Assembly: GCF_921293095.1 (NCBI RefSeq)
Contig: NW_025791658.1
Location: 7,502,001-7,566,000 of the forward strand
Direction of reading: 5' to 3'
DNA length: 64,000 bases
Source of the DNA: Ischnura elegans
Taxonomy: Eukaryota > Arthropoda > Insecta > Odonata > Coenagrionidae
In this document: positions 45,953-57,800 of the stretch, in pieces
Position numbering within the stretch: the first letter of the stretch is position 1
How the letters are laid out: each line of letters starts with the position of its first letter
Position numbers and translations under genes: made by a program
Notes under the pieces: model-generated
Database searches by the model: none
Seen by the model: the letters and a program-made list of their open reading frames with translations, nothing else
What the model was told of the DNA's origin: nothing

Positions 45953-48058
45953 TCACATGTGAAATTCGACCAACTGCTCGAGCCAGGCTTCATCCTGCCT
46001 ATATACCCACCCGTCCGCCGAGGAATAGGCGGCCGAGCGGGCATAGGGAGGCAGGACGGTCCGGGACGGACGGTCGGCCGGATTTTCGGCGGAGGGAATA
46101 TACCGCCAGGTCACACTGTGTGACTTATCCTTTATTATTGCAAGAAAAAGAACTACAATCTCAGTAACATAAAACACAATTCCTCTTCCTTTGTCATAAG
46201 AATGGACTACAGACATGTTGTCACAGAATACATTAATTTGAGAAAACTTAGGCAGAACTTTTATGGCATGAACGGCGGCCATGAGCGCAGCCCATGCTTC
46301 CGCCTCAAATATGGTTAAATTATCTGGAAGAGTCCAAATCTCAGTAATATCTAAACATGGGATCATCCATGCAACCTGAAATGGGGTTGCATCACAAAAT
46401 ACATCAAATATCTGATTATAATTAGAAAATTCCCTGGGCGACTGCCACACATTCTCGTCCCATAACAGATTTGGCCACTTCATGCGTCGCTGCGCAACAT
46501 CTTTAATAATAAAATAAGGCAATCTTCTTATATAAGTACACCATGAAATGAAACCCACAGCTTTGGGCATATCTTGCTGTCTCAATCGAGGCACCACACT
46601 TAGAATATAGTGTATACGCTGAAGGGAGTTTGGTGTTAGTTGCAACTGCATAGCAACGGTATCTATGTACACTCCTAAGTATTTAATGCGGGTTTTCGGT
46701 TCTAATACACTTTTCTTGTGATTAATTTGAATTCCTAGCTTGTTTTCGAGGAATTGAAGAATGTTACCTACTTTCTCTACCTCATCCGGTGATAACACAA
46801 TTAACCAATCATCTAAATAGCATATCATATTCACTTTAAATCTTTCGAACACTTCCCACCGTACTGCCCTGGCCCAGCGCTGCATAATAGCTGGGGCCAG
46901 CGTGTGCCCCATGGGCAACCTTGTAAAACAATAATATTCATTATCTAAATACACACCGTAAAATTTTTGGTGGTGTTTATACACCGGAATCTGCCAGAAT
47001 GCGTCTGTCAGATCTAACTTGCACAGCACACTTTCCCGCGGGATAGCCTCTAGGGCTTTTGCTGCATCTTTTAAGGAGAACTTTGGTTTCCTATAATACT
47101 TTGTTAACACAGAAAGATCGTGAATAATGCGGGTTCCCCCGCTTGCCTTAGGAATAGCAATTAATGGATAGGCACAAATAGGCTTTGCCATGGCAAGCAC
47201 CCCTTTTTGGACTAGTAGATTAACCCATTTACGGATTTCCTCCGTAGCTTTCGTTGGCAAAAACACTCTGGGCGCGTCCTCAGGCAGTGGTAGGTTGGCG
47301 CCTTCTTTAAACAATTCACATACAGAAGCACTTTTATATTTAAAGGGTTTTGCACATTTAAAATACTCTACGAAAATTGGGCTTTGGGGGGGGGGGTCTT
47401 CGGGTGGCTCCTCTTCTCCCTGCGGCGGGATAGGCGGCTCTAGAGGTACCACATCTGGAATCGTGCGGTTGGATCTGGCTGGAAAGGCGGTAAAGAAGTT
47501 CGAGACGAAATCCTCGTCCATCCAGGATTCGTCGTCCTCTTCCAGCTCGGAGGGCACCTCCGACGACGTGTCGGAAATGGAGGACGGGGGACTATCAATG
47601 GTAGTAAGAGAGTGTTCGCTTACCAAAGAGACAGTGTCGTCCTCGGAGCCCACCTCCGGCAGCTCGATGGGGTCGTCTGGTTCACCGGAGCCCTCGAAGT
47701 TTAACAACTCCACCAACCACACGTCATCGTCATCTGGCTCTAGTAGGGCGTCCGCCGCAGAAACTTCAATATTGTGTCCCGGAGGAGCGCCAGTCGGGTG
47801 AGCGACCCCCTGGCCCGCTGTCGGAGAAGTTGTTCGATTAGCGTGCGGTCCGTCCGCCTCTCCCTCGGCGACCGCGTCCTCGAAAGGGCTGGAAGGTATT
47901 GCTGGTGCCCGGCTGCCCTGAAGTGGACGCACGCGGCTGCTTTTGGCCTTGATTTTGGATAATAATGGTCGGGGCGGGAGCAGGGATGGCCTGTGGTGGG
48001 ATTCTGAGCAGCTCGTTCCCCGATGAGTCCCCCAGTCGGAGGGCCGTTTCCCAACCAT
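45953..48058 (-). CDS. Reverse transcriptase-RNase H polyprotein, DIRS/hepadna-like
   Basis: An intact 701-codon frame; the start chosen is the first one available and overlaps the gag-like frame, so the true start is uncertain. Residues 1-230 are Pro/Ser-rich and then very acidic. RT covers about 240-500, with LCKLDLTDAFWQIPV, TRLPMGHTLAPA and YLDDWLIV (YLDD at 414-417). RNase H covers about 552-666, with FCDATP (Asp 556), an EAEAWAAL acidic helix, VFCDNMSVV and NPADRPSR. YLDDWLI is usual in DIRS-type elements. DATP and the PSAxNPADxPSR ending resemble hepadnaviral RNase H. No protease or integrase is present. It would copy the element's RNA into DNA. Lineage is unresolved. Confidence 0.85.
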   Translation of the reverse strand: MVGKRPSDWGTHRGTSCSESHHRPSLLPPRPLLSKIKAKSSRVRPLQGSRAPAIPSSPFEDAVAEGEADGPHANRTTSPTAGQGVAHPTGAPPGHNIEVSAADALLEPDDDDVWLVELLNFEGSGEPDDPIELPEVGSEDDTVSLVSEHSLTTIDSPPSSISDTSSEVPSELEEDDESWMDEDFVSNFFTAFPARSNRTIPDVVPLEPPIPPQGEEEPPEDPPPQSPIFVEYFKCAKPFKYKSASVCELFKEGANLPLPEDAPRVFLPTKATEEIRKWVNLLVQKGVLAMAKPICAYPLIAIPKASGGTRIIHDLSVLTKYYRKPKFSLKDAAKALEAIPRESVLCKLDLTDAFWQIPVYKHHQKFYGVYLDNEYYCFTRLPMGHTLAPAIMQRWARAVRWEVFERFKVNMICYLDDWLIVLSPDEVEKVGNILQFLENKLGIQINHKKSVLEPKTRIKYLGVYIDTVAMQLQLTPNSLQRIHYILSVVPRLRQQDMPKAVGFISWCTYIRRLPYFIIKDVAQRRMKWPNLLWDENVWQSPREFSNYNQIFDVFCDATPFQVAWMIPCLDITEIWTLPDNLTIFEAEAWAALMAAVHAIKVLPKFSQINVFCDNMSVVHSYDKGRGIVFYVTEIVVLFLAIIKDKSHSVTWRYIPSAENPADRPSRTVLPPYARSAAYSSADGWVYRQDEAWLEQLVEFHM

Positions 48059-48251
48059 GTGCCTGAACGATACCTAATAATCGCAGGCGATTATAGACAA
48101 TAAAGCGTACCTGTTCAGGTAAGACCGGCCATTCAGAAGCATCATTTAACATCACAATCAACTCGTGCGTGTCTCTCCTGGTTAACCTGGTGGATGTCCG
48201 CCCCTCCTTGACTGTGTGAAATAGGCGGAGATCTGGCGGGATCTTCCCTCA
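47838..48251 (-). CDS. Gag-like ORF with RG-rich basic end, 5' truncated
   Basis: The frame is open from just after the pol stop of the partial copy (48,249) to the stop at 47,838. Its middle reads RDTHELIVMLNDASEWPVLP and similar, with no recognised domain. The C-terminus, FRGRGRRGRGGRTAR, is a nucleic-acid-binding arginine/glycine tail such as seen in DIRS gag-like proteins. It overlaps the pol frame by about 220 bases in a different frame. The N-terminus was lost at the junction with the upstream copy near 48,228, so the first residues may be read-in from that copy's tail. Confidence 0.6.
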
Positions 48252-48860
48252 CATGTGAAATTCGACCAACTGCTCGAGCCAGGCTTCATCCTGCCTATAT
48301 ACCCACCCGTCCGCCGAGGAATAGGCGGCCGAGCGGGCATAGGGAGGCAGGACGGTCCGGGACGGACGGTCGGCCGGATTTTCGGCGGAGGGAATATACC
48401 GCCAGGTCACACTGTGTGACTTATCCTTTATTATTGCAAGAAAAAGAACTACAATCTCAGTAACATAAAACACAATTCCTCTTCCTTTGTCATAAGAATG
48501 GACTACAGACATGTTGTCACAGAATACATTAATTTGAGAAAACTTAGGCAGAACTTTTATGGCATGAACGGCGGCCATGAGCGCAGCCCATGCTTCCGCC
48601 TCAAATATGGTTAAATTATCTGGAAGAGTCCAAATCTCAGTAATATCTAAACATGGGATCATCCATGCAACCTGAAATGGGGTTGCATCACAAAATACAT
48701 CAAATATCTGATTATAATTAGAAAATTCCCTGGGCGACTGCCACACATTCTCGTCCCAAAACAGATTTGGCCACTTCATGCGTCGCTGCGCAACATCTTT
48801 AATAATAAAATAAGGCAATCTTCTTATATAAGTACACCATGAAATGAAACCCACAGCTTT
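48249..48860 (-). pseudogene. Partial second copy of pol: RNase H region only
   Basis: It encodes the same C-terminal 203 or so residues as the main copy, from the AVGFISWCTYIRR point to the same stop. It is fused at its 5' side to satellite sequence, whose minus-strand frame happens to be open (KTKIKTRTK-like), giving a longer artificial frame to 49,148. It carries the RNase H active-site motifs but no RT. Confidence 0.85.
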
Positions 48861-51800
48861 TTTCATTGTTTTTTTCATTGTTTTTGTCATTTTTTTTCGT
48901 TTTTTTATCTTTGCTTTTGTATTTGTTTTTTTCATTATTTTTGTCCTTGTTTTTATCTTTGTTTTTGTCGTTTTTTCGTCTTTGTTATTGTCATTGTTTT
49001 CGTCATATTTTTTGTGTTTGTTTTTGCATTGGTTTTTGTCGTTTCCTTCTTTATTGTTTTTATATTTGTTTTTGTCGTTGTTTTTGTCTTTGTTTTTCTC
49101 TTTGTTTTTGTCTTTGTTTTTATCTTTGTTTTTGTCTTTGTTTTTCATTCCTATAGTCTTTTATTTTGTCTGTTTTTGTTTTACATTTTTGTAATAGTAT
49201 TTGCATTTGTTTTTATCATTGTCTTTATAATTGATTTTATATTTGTTTATGTCATTGTTTTTTGTTTTCGTTTTTGTCTTTGTTTTTGTCATTTTTTGTC
49301 ATTGCTTTTGTATTTGTTTTTTTCTTTCGTATTGTCTCTTTGATTGTCTTTGTTATTATAATTTTTTTCGACTTTGTTTTTGATTTGTTTTTGTATTTGT
49401 TTTTGTCATTCTTTTTGTCTTTGTTTTTTTATTGTTTTTGACTTTGTTTTTGTCATTGCATTTTGATATTATTTTTGTCTTTCTTATTGACTTTTTTATT
49501 GTCTTTGTTATTTCATTTGTTTTCGTCTTTGTTTTTGATTTGTTTCTGTCATTGTTTTTGTACTTGTTTTTGTCATTCTTTTTGTATTTTTTTTGTCTTT
49601 GTTTTTTAATTTGTTTTGTCATTGTTTTTGTTATTGTTTTTGTCTTTCTTATTGACTTTGTTTTGTCATTGTTATTTTCTTGTTTTCATCTTTGTTTTTG
49701 TCTTTCTTTTGTCTTTTTTTTATCATTGTTTTGGTCATTGTTTTTGTTTTTTTTGTCTTTGTTTTTGTCTTCGTTTTTGTCTTTGTATTTGTCATTGTTT
49801 TTTTCATCGTTTTTTCGTTGTTTTTTTTGTCTTAGTTTTGCTCATTGTTTTTTTTGTCTTTGTCTTTGTTTATGTCATATTTTTTGTAATTGTTTTTGTA
49901 TTTGTTTTTGTCATTGTCAATGTAATTGTTTTTGTATCTGTTTTTGTCAGTGTTTTTGTTATAATTTTTGTCTTTCCTATTCTTTTTGTGATTTTCTTTG
50001 TTTTCGTCTTTGTTTTTGTCTTCGTTTTTGTCTTTGTTTTTGTCATTCTTTTTGTCTTTGTTTTTTTTATTGTTTTTGACTTTGTTTTTGTCATTGCTCT
50101 TTTATATTATTTTTGTCTTTCTTATTGACTTTGTTATTGTCTTTGTTATTTTATTTGTTTTCGTCTTTGTTTTTGATTTGTTTCTGTCATTGTTTTTGTA
50201 TTTGTTTTTGTCATTCTTTTTGTCTTTTTTTTGTCCTTGTTTTTGACTTTGTTTGTGTCATTGTATTTGTTATTGTTTTTGTCTTTCTTATTGACTTTGT
50301 TATTGTCTTTGTTATTTTCCTGGTTTTCATCTTTGTTTTTGTCTTTTTTTTGTCATTGTTTTGGTCATTGTTTTTGTTTTTTTTTGTCTTTGTTTTTGTC
50401 TTCGTTTTTGACTTTCTATTTGTCATTGTTTTTTTCATCGTTTTTTCGTTGTTCTTTTTTTTGTCTTAGTTTTGCTCATTGTTTTTTTTGTCTTTGTCTT
50501 TGTTTATGTCATATTTTTTGTAATTATTTTTGTATTTGTTTTTGTCATTGACAATGTAATTGTTTTTGTATCTGTTTTTGTCAGTGTTTTAGCATAATTT
50601 TTGTCTTTCCTATTGTTTTTGTCATTTTCTTTGTTTTCGTCTTTGTTTTTGTCTTCGTTTTTGTCTTTGTTTTTGTCATTGTCTTTGTCTTTTTTTGTCT
50701 TTGTTTTTGTCATATTTTTTGTAATTGTTTTCGTATTTGTTTTTGTCGTTGTCTTTGTTAAATGGTTTTGCATTTTTTTGTCATTGTTTTTGTCATTGTT
50801 TTTGTCATTGTTTTTGTCGTTGTTTTTGTCTTCACATTTGTCTCCGTTTTTGTCTTTGTTTTTGTCATTGTTTTGTCATTGTTTTTGTCGTTGTTTTTTT
50901 CATTGTTTTTGTTATTGTTTTTTTCGTTGTTTTTGTCTTTGTTTTTGTATTTGTTTTTGTATTTGTCTTTGTAATTGTTTTTGGTATTTGTTTATGTCAT
51001 TGTTTTTTGTCTTTGTTTTTGTCGTTGTTTGTATCATTTTTTGTAATTGTTTGTTATATTATTTTTGTCTTTCTATTGTATTTGTTAGTGTCTTTGTTAT
51101 TTTCTTTGTTTTTATTTTCCTGTTTTGGCTTTTTTTTTGTCTTTTTTTTGTCTTTGTTTCTGTATTTATATTTGTCAATTTTTTTGTATTGATTTTGTCT
51201 TTGTTTTTGTCTTTGTTTTTGTAATTGTTTTTGTATTAATTTTTGTCATTGACTTTGTTATTGTTTTGCATTTTTAATGTCACTGTTTTTTGTCTTTGTT
51301 TTTGTCTTTGATTTTGACTTGGGTTTTTTAATTTTTTTGTAATTGTTTTTGTCTTTCATATTGTCTTTGTTATTGTCTTTGTTATTTTATTCATTTTCGT
51401 CTTTGATTTTGATTTCTTTAAGTCTTTGTTTTTGTCTTTGTTTTCGTCATTATCTTTGTAATAGTTTTTGTATTTTTTGTCATCGTTTTTTTCATTGTTT
51501 TTGCATTAATTTTGGTCTTCGTTTTTGCATTTGTTTTTGTCTTTGTTTTTGTCATTGATTTTTTCATTGTTTTTTTCATTGTTTTTGTCATTTTTTTTCG
51601 TTTTTTTATCTTTGCTTTTGTATTTGTTTTTTTCATTGTTTTTGTCCTTGTTTTTATCTTTGTTTTTGTCGTTTTTTCGTCTTTGTTATTGTCATTGTTT
51701 TCGTCATATTTTTTGTGATTGTTTTTGTCATTGTTTTTGTTCTTGTTTTTGTCTTTGTTTTTGTCGTTGTTTTTGTCTTTGTTTTTCTCTTTGTTTTTGT

Positions 51801-54800
51801 CTTTGTTTTTATCTTTGTTTTTGTCTTTGTTTTTCATTCCTATAGTCTTTTATTTTGTCTGTTTTTGTTTTACATTTTTGTAATAGTATTTGCATTTGTT
51901 TTTATCATTGTCTTTATAATTGATTTTATATTTGTTTATGTCATTGTTTTTTGTTTTCGTTTTTGTCTTTGTTTTTGTCATATTTTGTCATTGCTTTTGT
52001 ATTTGTTTTTTTCTTTCGTATTGTCTCTTTGATTGTCTTTGTTATTATATTTTTTTTCGACTTTGTTTTTGATTTGTTTTTGTATTTGTTTTTGTCATTC
52101 TTTTTGTCTTTGTTTTTTTTATTGTTTTTGACTTTGTTTTTGTCATTGCATTTTGATATTATTTTTGTCTTTCTTATTGACTTTTTTATTGTCTTTGTTA
52201 TTTTATTTGTTTTCGTCTTTGTTTTTGATTTGTTTCTGTCATTGTTTTTGTACTTGTTTTTGTCATTCTTTTTGTATTTTTTTATGTCCTTGTTTTTTAA
52301 TTTGTTTTGTCATTGTTTTTGTTATTGTTTTTGTCTTTCTTATTGACTTTGTTATTGTCATTGTTATTTTCTTGTTTTCATCTTTGATTTGTCTTTCTTT
52401 TGTCTTTTTTTATCATTGTTTTGGTCATTGTTTTTGTTTTTTTTGTCTTTGTTTTTGTCTTCGTTTTTGTCTTTGTATTTGTCATTGTTTTTTTCATCGT
52501 TTTTTCGTTGTTTTTTTTTCTCTTAGTTTTGCTCATTGTTTTTTTTGTCTTTGTCTTTGTTTATGTCATATTTTTTGTAATTGTTTTTGTATTTGTTTTT
52601 GTCATTGTCAATGTAATTGTTTTTGTATCTGTTTTTGTCAGTGTTTTTGTCATAATTTTTGTCTTTCCTATTGTTTTTGTGATTTTCTTTGTTTTCGTCT
52701 TTGTTTTTGCCTTCGTTTTTGTCTTTGTTTTTGTCATTGTTTTTGTCATTGTTTTTGTCGTTGTTTTTGTCTTCACTTTTGTCTTCGTTTTTGTCTTTGT
52801 TTTTGTCATTGTTTTGTCATTGTTTTTGTCGTTGTTTTTTTCATTGTTTTTGTTATTGTTTTTTTGGTTGTTTTTTTCGTTGTTTTTGTCTTTGTTTTTG
52901 TATTTGTTTTTGTATTTGTCTTTGTTATTGTTTTTGTATTTGTTTATGTCATTGTTTTTTGTCTTTGTTTTTGTCGTTGTTTTTATCATTTTTTGTAATT
53001 GTTTGTTATATTGTTTTTGTCTTTCTATTGTATTTGTTAATGTCTTTGTTATTTTCTTTGTTTTCATTTTCCTGTTTTGTCATTTTTTTTGTCTTTTTTT
53101 TTGTCTTTGTTTCTGTATTTATATTTGTCAATGTTTTTGTATTGATTTTGTCTTTCTTTTTGTCTTTGTTTTTGTAATTGTTTTTGTAGAGATTTTTCTC
53201 ATTGACTTTGTTATTGTTTTAAATTTTTTATGTCACTGTTTTTTGTCTTTGTTTTTGCCTTTGTTTTTGACTTGGTTTTTTTAATTTTTTTGTAATTGTT
53301 TTTGTCTTTCGTATTGTCTTTCTCATTGTCTTTGTTATTTTATTTACTTTCGTCTTTGATTTTGATTTCTTTTAGTCTTTGTTTTTGTCTTTGTTTTCGT
53401 CATTGTCTTTGTAATAGTTTTTGTATTTTTTGTCATCGTTTATTTTTTAAAATTTTTTGCATTAATTTTGGTCTTCGTTTTTGCATTTGTTTTTGTCTTT
53501 GTTTTTGTCATTGATTTTTTCGTTGTTTTTTTCATTGTTTTTGTCATTTTTTTTGTTTTTTTTATCTTTGCTTTTGTATTTGTTTTTTTCATTGTATTTG
53601 TCCCTGTTTTTTTCTTTGTTTTTGTCGTTTTTTCGTCTTTGTTATTGTCATTGTTTTCGTAATATTTTTTGTGTTTTTTTTTGCATTGGTTTTTGTCGTT
53701 TCCTTCTTTATTGTTTTTGTATTTGTTTTTCGTCGTTGTTTTTGTCTTTGTTTTTCCCTTTGTTTTTGTCTTTGTTTTTATCTTTGTTTTTGTCTTTGTT
53801 TTTCATTCCTTTTGTCTTTTATTTTGTCTGTTTTTGTTTTACATTTTTGTAATAGTATTTGCATTTGGTTTTATCATTGTCTTTATAATTGATTTTATAT
53901 TTGTTTATGTCATTGTTTTTTTTTTGTTTTTGTCTTTGTTTTTGTCATTTTTTGTCATTGTTTTTGTATTTGTTTTTTTCTTTTGTATTGTCTCTTTGAT
54001 TATCTTTGTTATTATATTTTTTTTCGACTTTGTTTTTGATTTGTTTTTGTATTTGTTTTTGTCATTCTTTTTGTCTTTGTTTTTTTTATTGTTTTTGACT
54101 TTGTTTTTGTCATTGCTTTTTGATATTATTTTTGTCTTTCTTATTGACTTTGTTATTGTCTTTGTTATTTTATTTGATTTCGTCTTTGTTTTTGATTTGT
54201 TTCTGTCATTGTTTTTGAACTTGTTTTTGTCATTCTTTTTGTCTTTTTTTTGTCCTTGTTTTGACTTTGTTTTTTTCATTGTTTTTGTTATTGTTTTTGT
54301 CTTTCTTATTGACTTTGTTATTGTCTTTGTTATTTTCCTTGTTTTCATCTTTGTTTTATTCTTTTTTTGTCTTTTTTTTGTCATTGTTTTGGTCATTGTT
54401 TTTGTTTTTTTTTTGTCTTTGTTTTTGTCTTCGTTTTTGACTTTGTATTTGTCATTGTTTTTTTCATCGTTTTTTCGTTGTTCTTTTTTTTTGTCTTAGT
54501 TTTGCTCATTGTTTTTTTTGTCTTTGTCTTTGTTTATGTCATATTTTTTGTAATTGTTTTTGTATTTGTTTTTGTCATTGTCAATGTAATTGTTTTTGTA
54601 TCTGTTTTTGTCAGTGTTTTTGTAATAATTTTTGTCTTTCCTATTGTTTTTGTGATTTTCTTTGTTTTCGTCTTTGTTTTTGTCTTCGTTTTAGTCTTTG
54701 TTTTTGTCATTGTTTTTGTCTTTTTTTGTCTTTGTTTTTGTCATATTTTTTGTAATTGTTTTCGTATTTGTTTTTGTCGTTGTCTTTGTTAATTGGTTTT

Positions 54801-57800
54801 GCATTTTTTGTCATTGTTTTGTCATTGTTTTTGTCGTTGTTTTTGTCTTCACTTTTGTCTTCGTTTTTGTCTTTGTTTTTGTCATTGTTTTGTCATTGTT
54901 TTTTGTCGTTGTTTTTTTCATTGTTTTTGTTCTTGTTTTTTCGTTGTTTTTGTCTTTGTTTTTGTATTTGTGTTTGTAATTGTTTTTTGTATTTTTTTAT
55001 GTCATTGTTTTTTGTCTTTTTTTTTGTCTTTGTTTTTGTCTTTGCTTTTGTCTTTTTTTTTTTTCGTCTTTGTTTTTGTCATTGTTTTTCTCTTTTTTTT
55101 ATCTTTGTTTTTGTCTTTGTATTTCCCATTGTTTTTGTCATTGTTATTGTCATTGTTTATGTCATCGTTTTCTCGTTGTTTTTGTTTATTTTTCTGTCTT
55201 AGTTTCTGTCATTGTTTTTATCTTTGTTTTTTTTTGCCATATTTTTGTAATTGTTTTTGTAATTGTTTTTGTCATTGCCTTCTTTATTGTTTTTGTGTTT
55301 ATTTTGTCGTTCTTTTTTCTTTATTTTTGTCTTTGCTTTTGTCTTCGTTTTTATCATTGTTTTCGTCTTTATTTTTGTCATTGTTTAAGTGTTTTTTATT
55401 TTCTTTGTTATTGTCTTTGTTAATTTTTTTTGTTTTCGTCTTTGTTTTTGTCTTTGTATTTGTCTTTGTTTCTGTATTTTTATTTGTCAATGTTTTTGTA
55501 TTGATTTTGTCTTTGTTTTTGTCTTTGTTTTTGTAATTGTTTTTGTATTAATTTTTGTCATTGACTTTGCTATTGTTTTGCATTTTTTATGTCTATGTTT
55601 TTTGTCTTTGTTTTTGTCTTTGTTTTTGACTTTGTTTTTTTAATTTTTTAGTTATTGTTTTTGTCTTTCGTATTGTCTTTGTTATTTTATTTATTTTCGT
55701 CTTTGAATTTGATTACTTTTAGTCTTTGTTTTTTTCATTGTCTTTGTAATAGTTTTTGTATTTTTTTCATCGTGTTTTTCATTGTTTTTGCATTAATTTT
55801 GGTCTTCGTTTTTGCATATGTTTTTGTCTTTGTTTTTGTCATTGATTTCTTCATTGTTTTTTTCATTGTTTTTGTCATTTTTTTTTCGTTGTTTTAATCT
55901 TTGTTTTTGTATTTGTTTTTTTCATTGTTTTTGTCCTTGTTTTTGTCTTTGTTTTTGTCGTTTTTTTTTCTTTGTTATTGTCATTGTTTTCGTCATATTT
56001 TTTGTGATTGTTTTTGTATTGGTTTTTGTCGTTTCCTTCTTTATTGTTTTTGTATTTGTTTTTGTCCTTTTTTTTGTCTTTGTTTTTCTCTTTGTTTTTG
56101 TCTTTGTTTTTCATTCCTATTGTCTTTTTTTGTCTGTTTTTGTTTTACATTTTTGTAATAGTATTTGCATTTGTTTTTATCATTGTCTTTATAATTGATT
56201 TTATATTTGTTTATATCATTGTTTTTTGTTTTTGTTTTTATCTTTGTTTTTTTCATTTTTTGTCATTGTTTTTGTATTTGTTTTTTTCTTTCGTATTGTC
56301 TCTGTGATTGTCTTTGTTATTATACTTTATTTCGACTTTGTTATTGATTTGTTTTTGTATTTGTTTTTGTCATTCTTTTTGTCTTTGTTTTTTTTATTGT
56401 TTTTGACTTTGTTTTTGTCATTGCTTTTTGATATAACTTTTGTCTTTCTTATTGACTTTGTAATTGTCTTTGTTTTTGATTTGTTTCTGTCATCGTTTTT
56501 GTATTTGTTTTTGTCATTCTTTTTGTCTTTTTTTTGTCCTTGTTTTTGACTTTGTTTTTGTCATTGTTTTTGTTATTGTTTTTGTCTTTTTTATTGACTT
56601 CGTTATTGTCTTTGTTATTTTACTTGTTTTCATCTTTGTTTTTGTCTTTTTTTTTGTCATTGTTTTGGTCATTGTTTTTGTTTTTTTTGTCTTTGTTTTT
56701 GTCTTCGTTTTTGTCTTTGTATTTGTCATTGTTTTTTTCATCGTTTTTTCGTTGTTCTTTTTTTTTGTCTTATTTTTTCTCATTGTTTTTTTTGTCTTTG
56801 TCTTTGTTTATGTCATATTTTTTGTAATTGTTTTTGTATTTGTTTTTGTCATTGTCAATGTAATTGTTTTGGTATCTGTTTTTGTCAGTGTTTTTGTCAT
56901 AATTTTTGTCTTTCCTATTGTTTTTGTGATTTTCTTTTTTTTCTTCTTTGTTTTTTTCTTCGTTTTTGTCTTTGTTTTTGCCATTGTTTTTGTCTTGTCT
57001 GTTTTTGTCGTTGTCTTTGTTAATTGGTTTTGCATTTTTATGTCATTGTTTTTGTTATTGTTTTTGTCGTTGTTTTTGTCTTCACTTTTGTCTTCGTTTT
57101 TGTCTTTGTTTTTGTCATTGTTTTGTCATTGTTTTTGTCGTTGTTTTTTTCATTGTTTTTGTTATTGTTTTTTTCGTTGTTTTTGTCTTTGTTTTTGTAT
57201 TTGTTTTTGTATTTGTCTTTGTAATTGTTTTTTGTATTTGTTTATGTCATTGTATTTTGTCTTTGTTTTAGTCGTTGTTTTTATCATTTTTTGCAATTAT
57301 TTTTTATATTGTTTTTGTCTTTCTATTGTATTTGTTATTGTCTTTGTTATTTTCTTTGTTTTCATTTTCCTGTTTTGGCTTTGTTTTTGTCTTTGTTTTT
57401 GTCTTTGTTTTCGTCATTGTCTTTGTCATTGTTTTTGTCATTTTTTGTCATTGTTTTTGTATTTGTTTTTTTCTTTCGTATTGTCTCTGTGATTGTCTTT
57501 GTTATTATATTTTATTTCGACTTTGTTTTTGATTTGTTTTTGTATTTGTTTTTGTCATTCTTTTTGTCTTTGTTTTTTTATTGTTTTTGACTTTGTTTTT
57601 GTCATTGCTTTTTGATATTATTTTTGTCTTTCTTATTGAATTTGTTATTGTCTTTATTATTTTATTTGTTTTCGTCTTTGTTTTTGATTTGTTTCTGTCA
57701 TTGTTTTTGTATTTGTTTTTGTCATCCTTTTTGTCTTTTTTTGTCCTTGTTTTTGACTTTGTTTGTGTCATTGTTTTTGTTATTGTTTTTGTCTTTCTTA

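Larger units (their letters stand above)
45932..48860 (-). mobile_element. Retroelement inserted in the satellite as a head-to-tail 1.3-mer
   Basis: A non-satellite island reading right to left: a 633-bp partial copy (48,860-48,228) with only the end of pol, joined directly to a 2,296-bp unit (48,227-45,932) with a gag-like end and full RT-RNase H frame. The partial copy equals 46,564-45,932 with one mismatch (46,463 versus 48,759). Satellite sequence on both sides matches one continuous place in neighbouring higher-order copies. No LTR, inverted repeat, target duplication, integrase or tyrosine recombinase is visible. Confidence 0.85.

Noticed and set aside
45953-48058. Endogenous hepadnavirus integration
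   Set aside because: RNase H motifs are reminiscent, but the RT has DIRS-like YLDDWLI, and no terminal-protein, surface or typical core domain is visible. Calling it viral is not supported.
48861-49148. Lys/Thr-rich N-terminal extension of the RNase H frame
   Set aside because: It is satellite read by chance in frame with the truncated retroelement copy, not a fusion protein.
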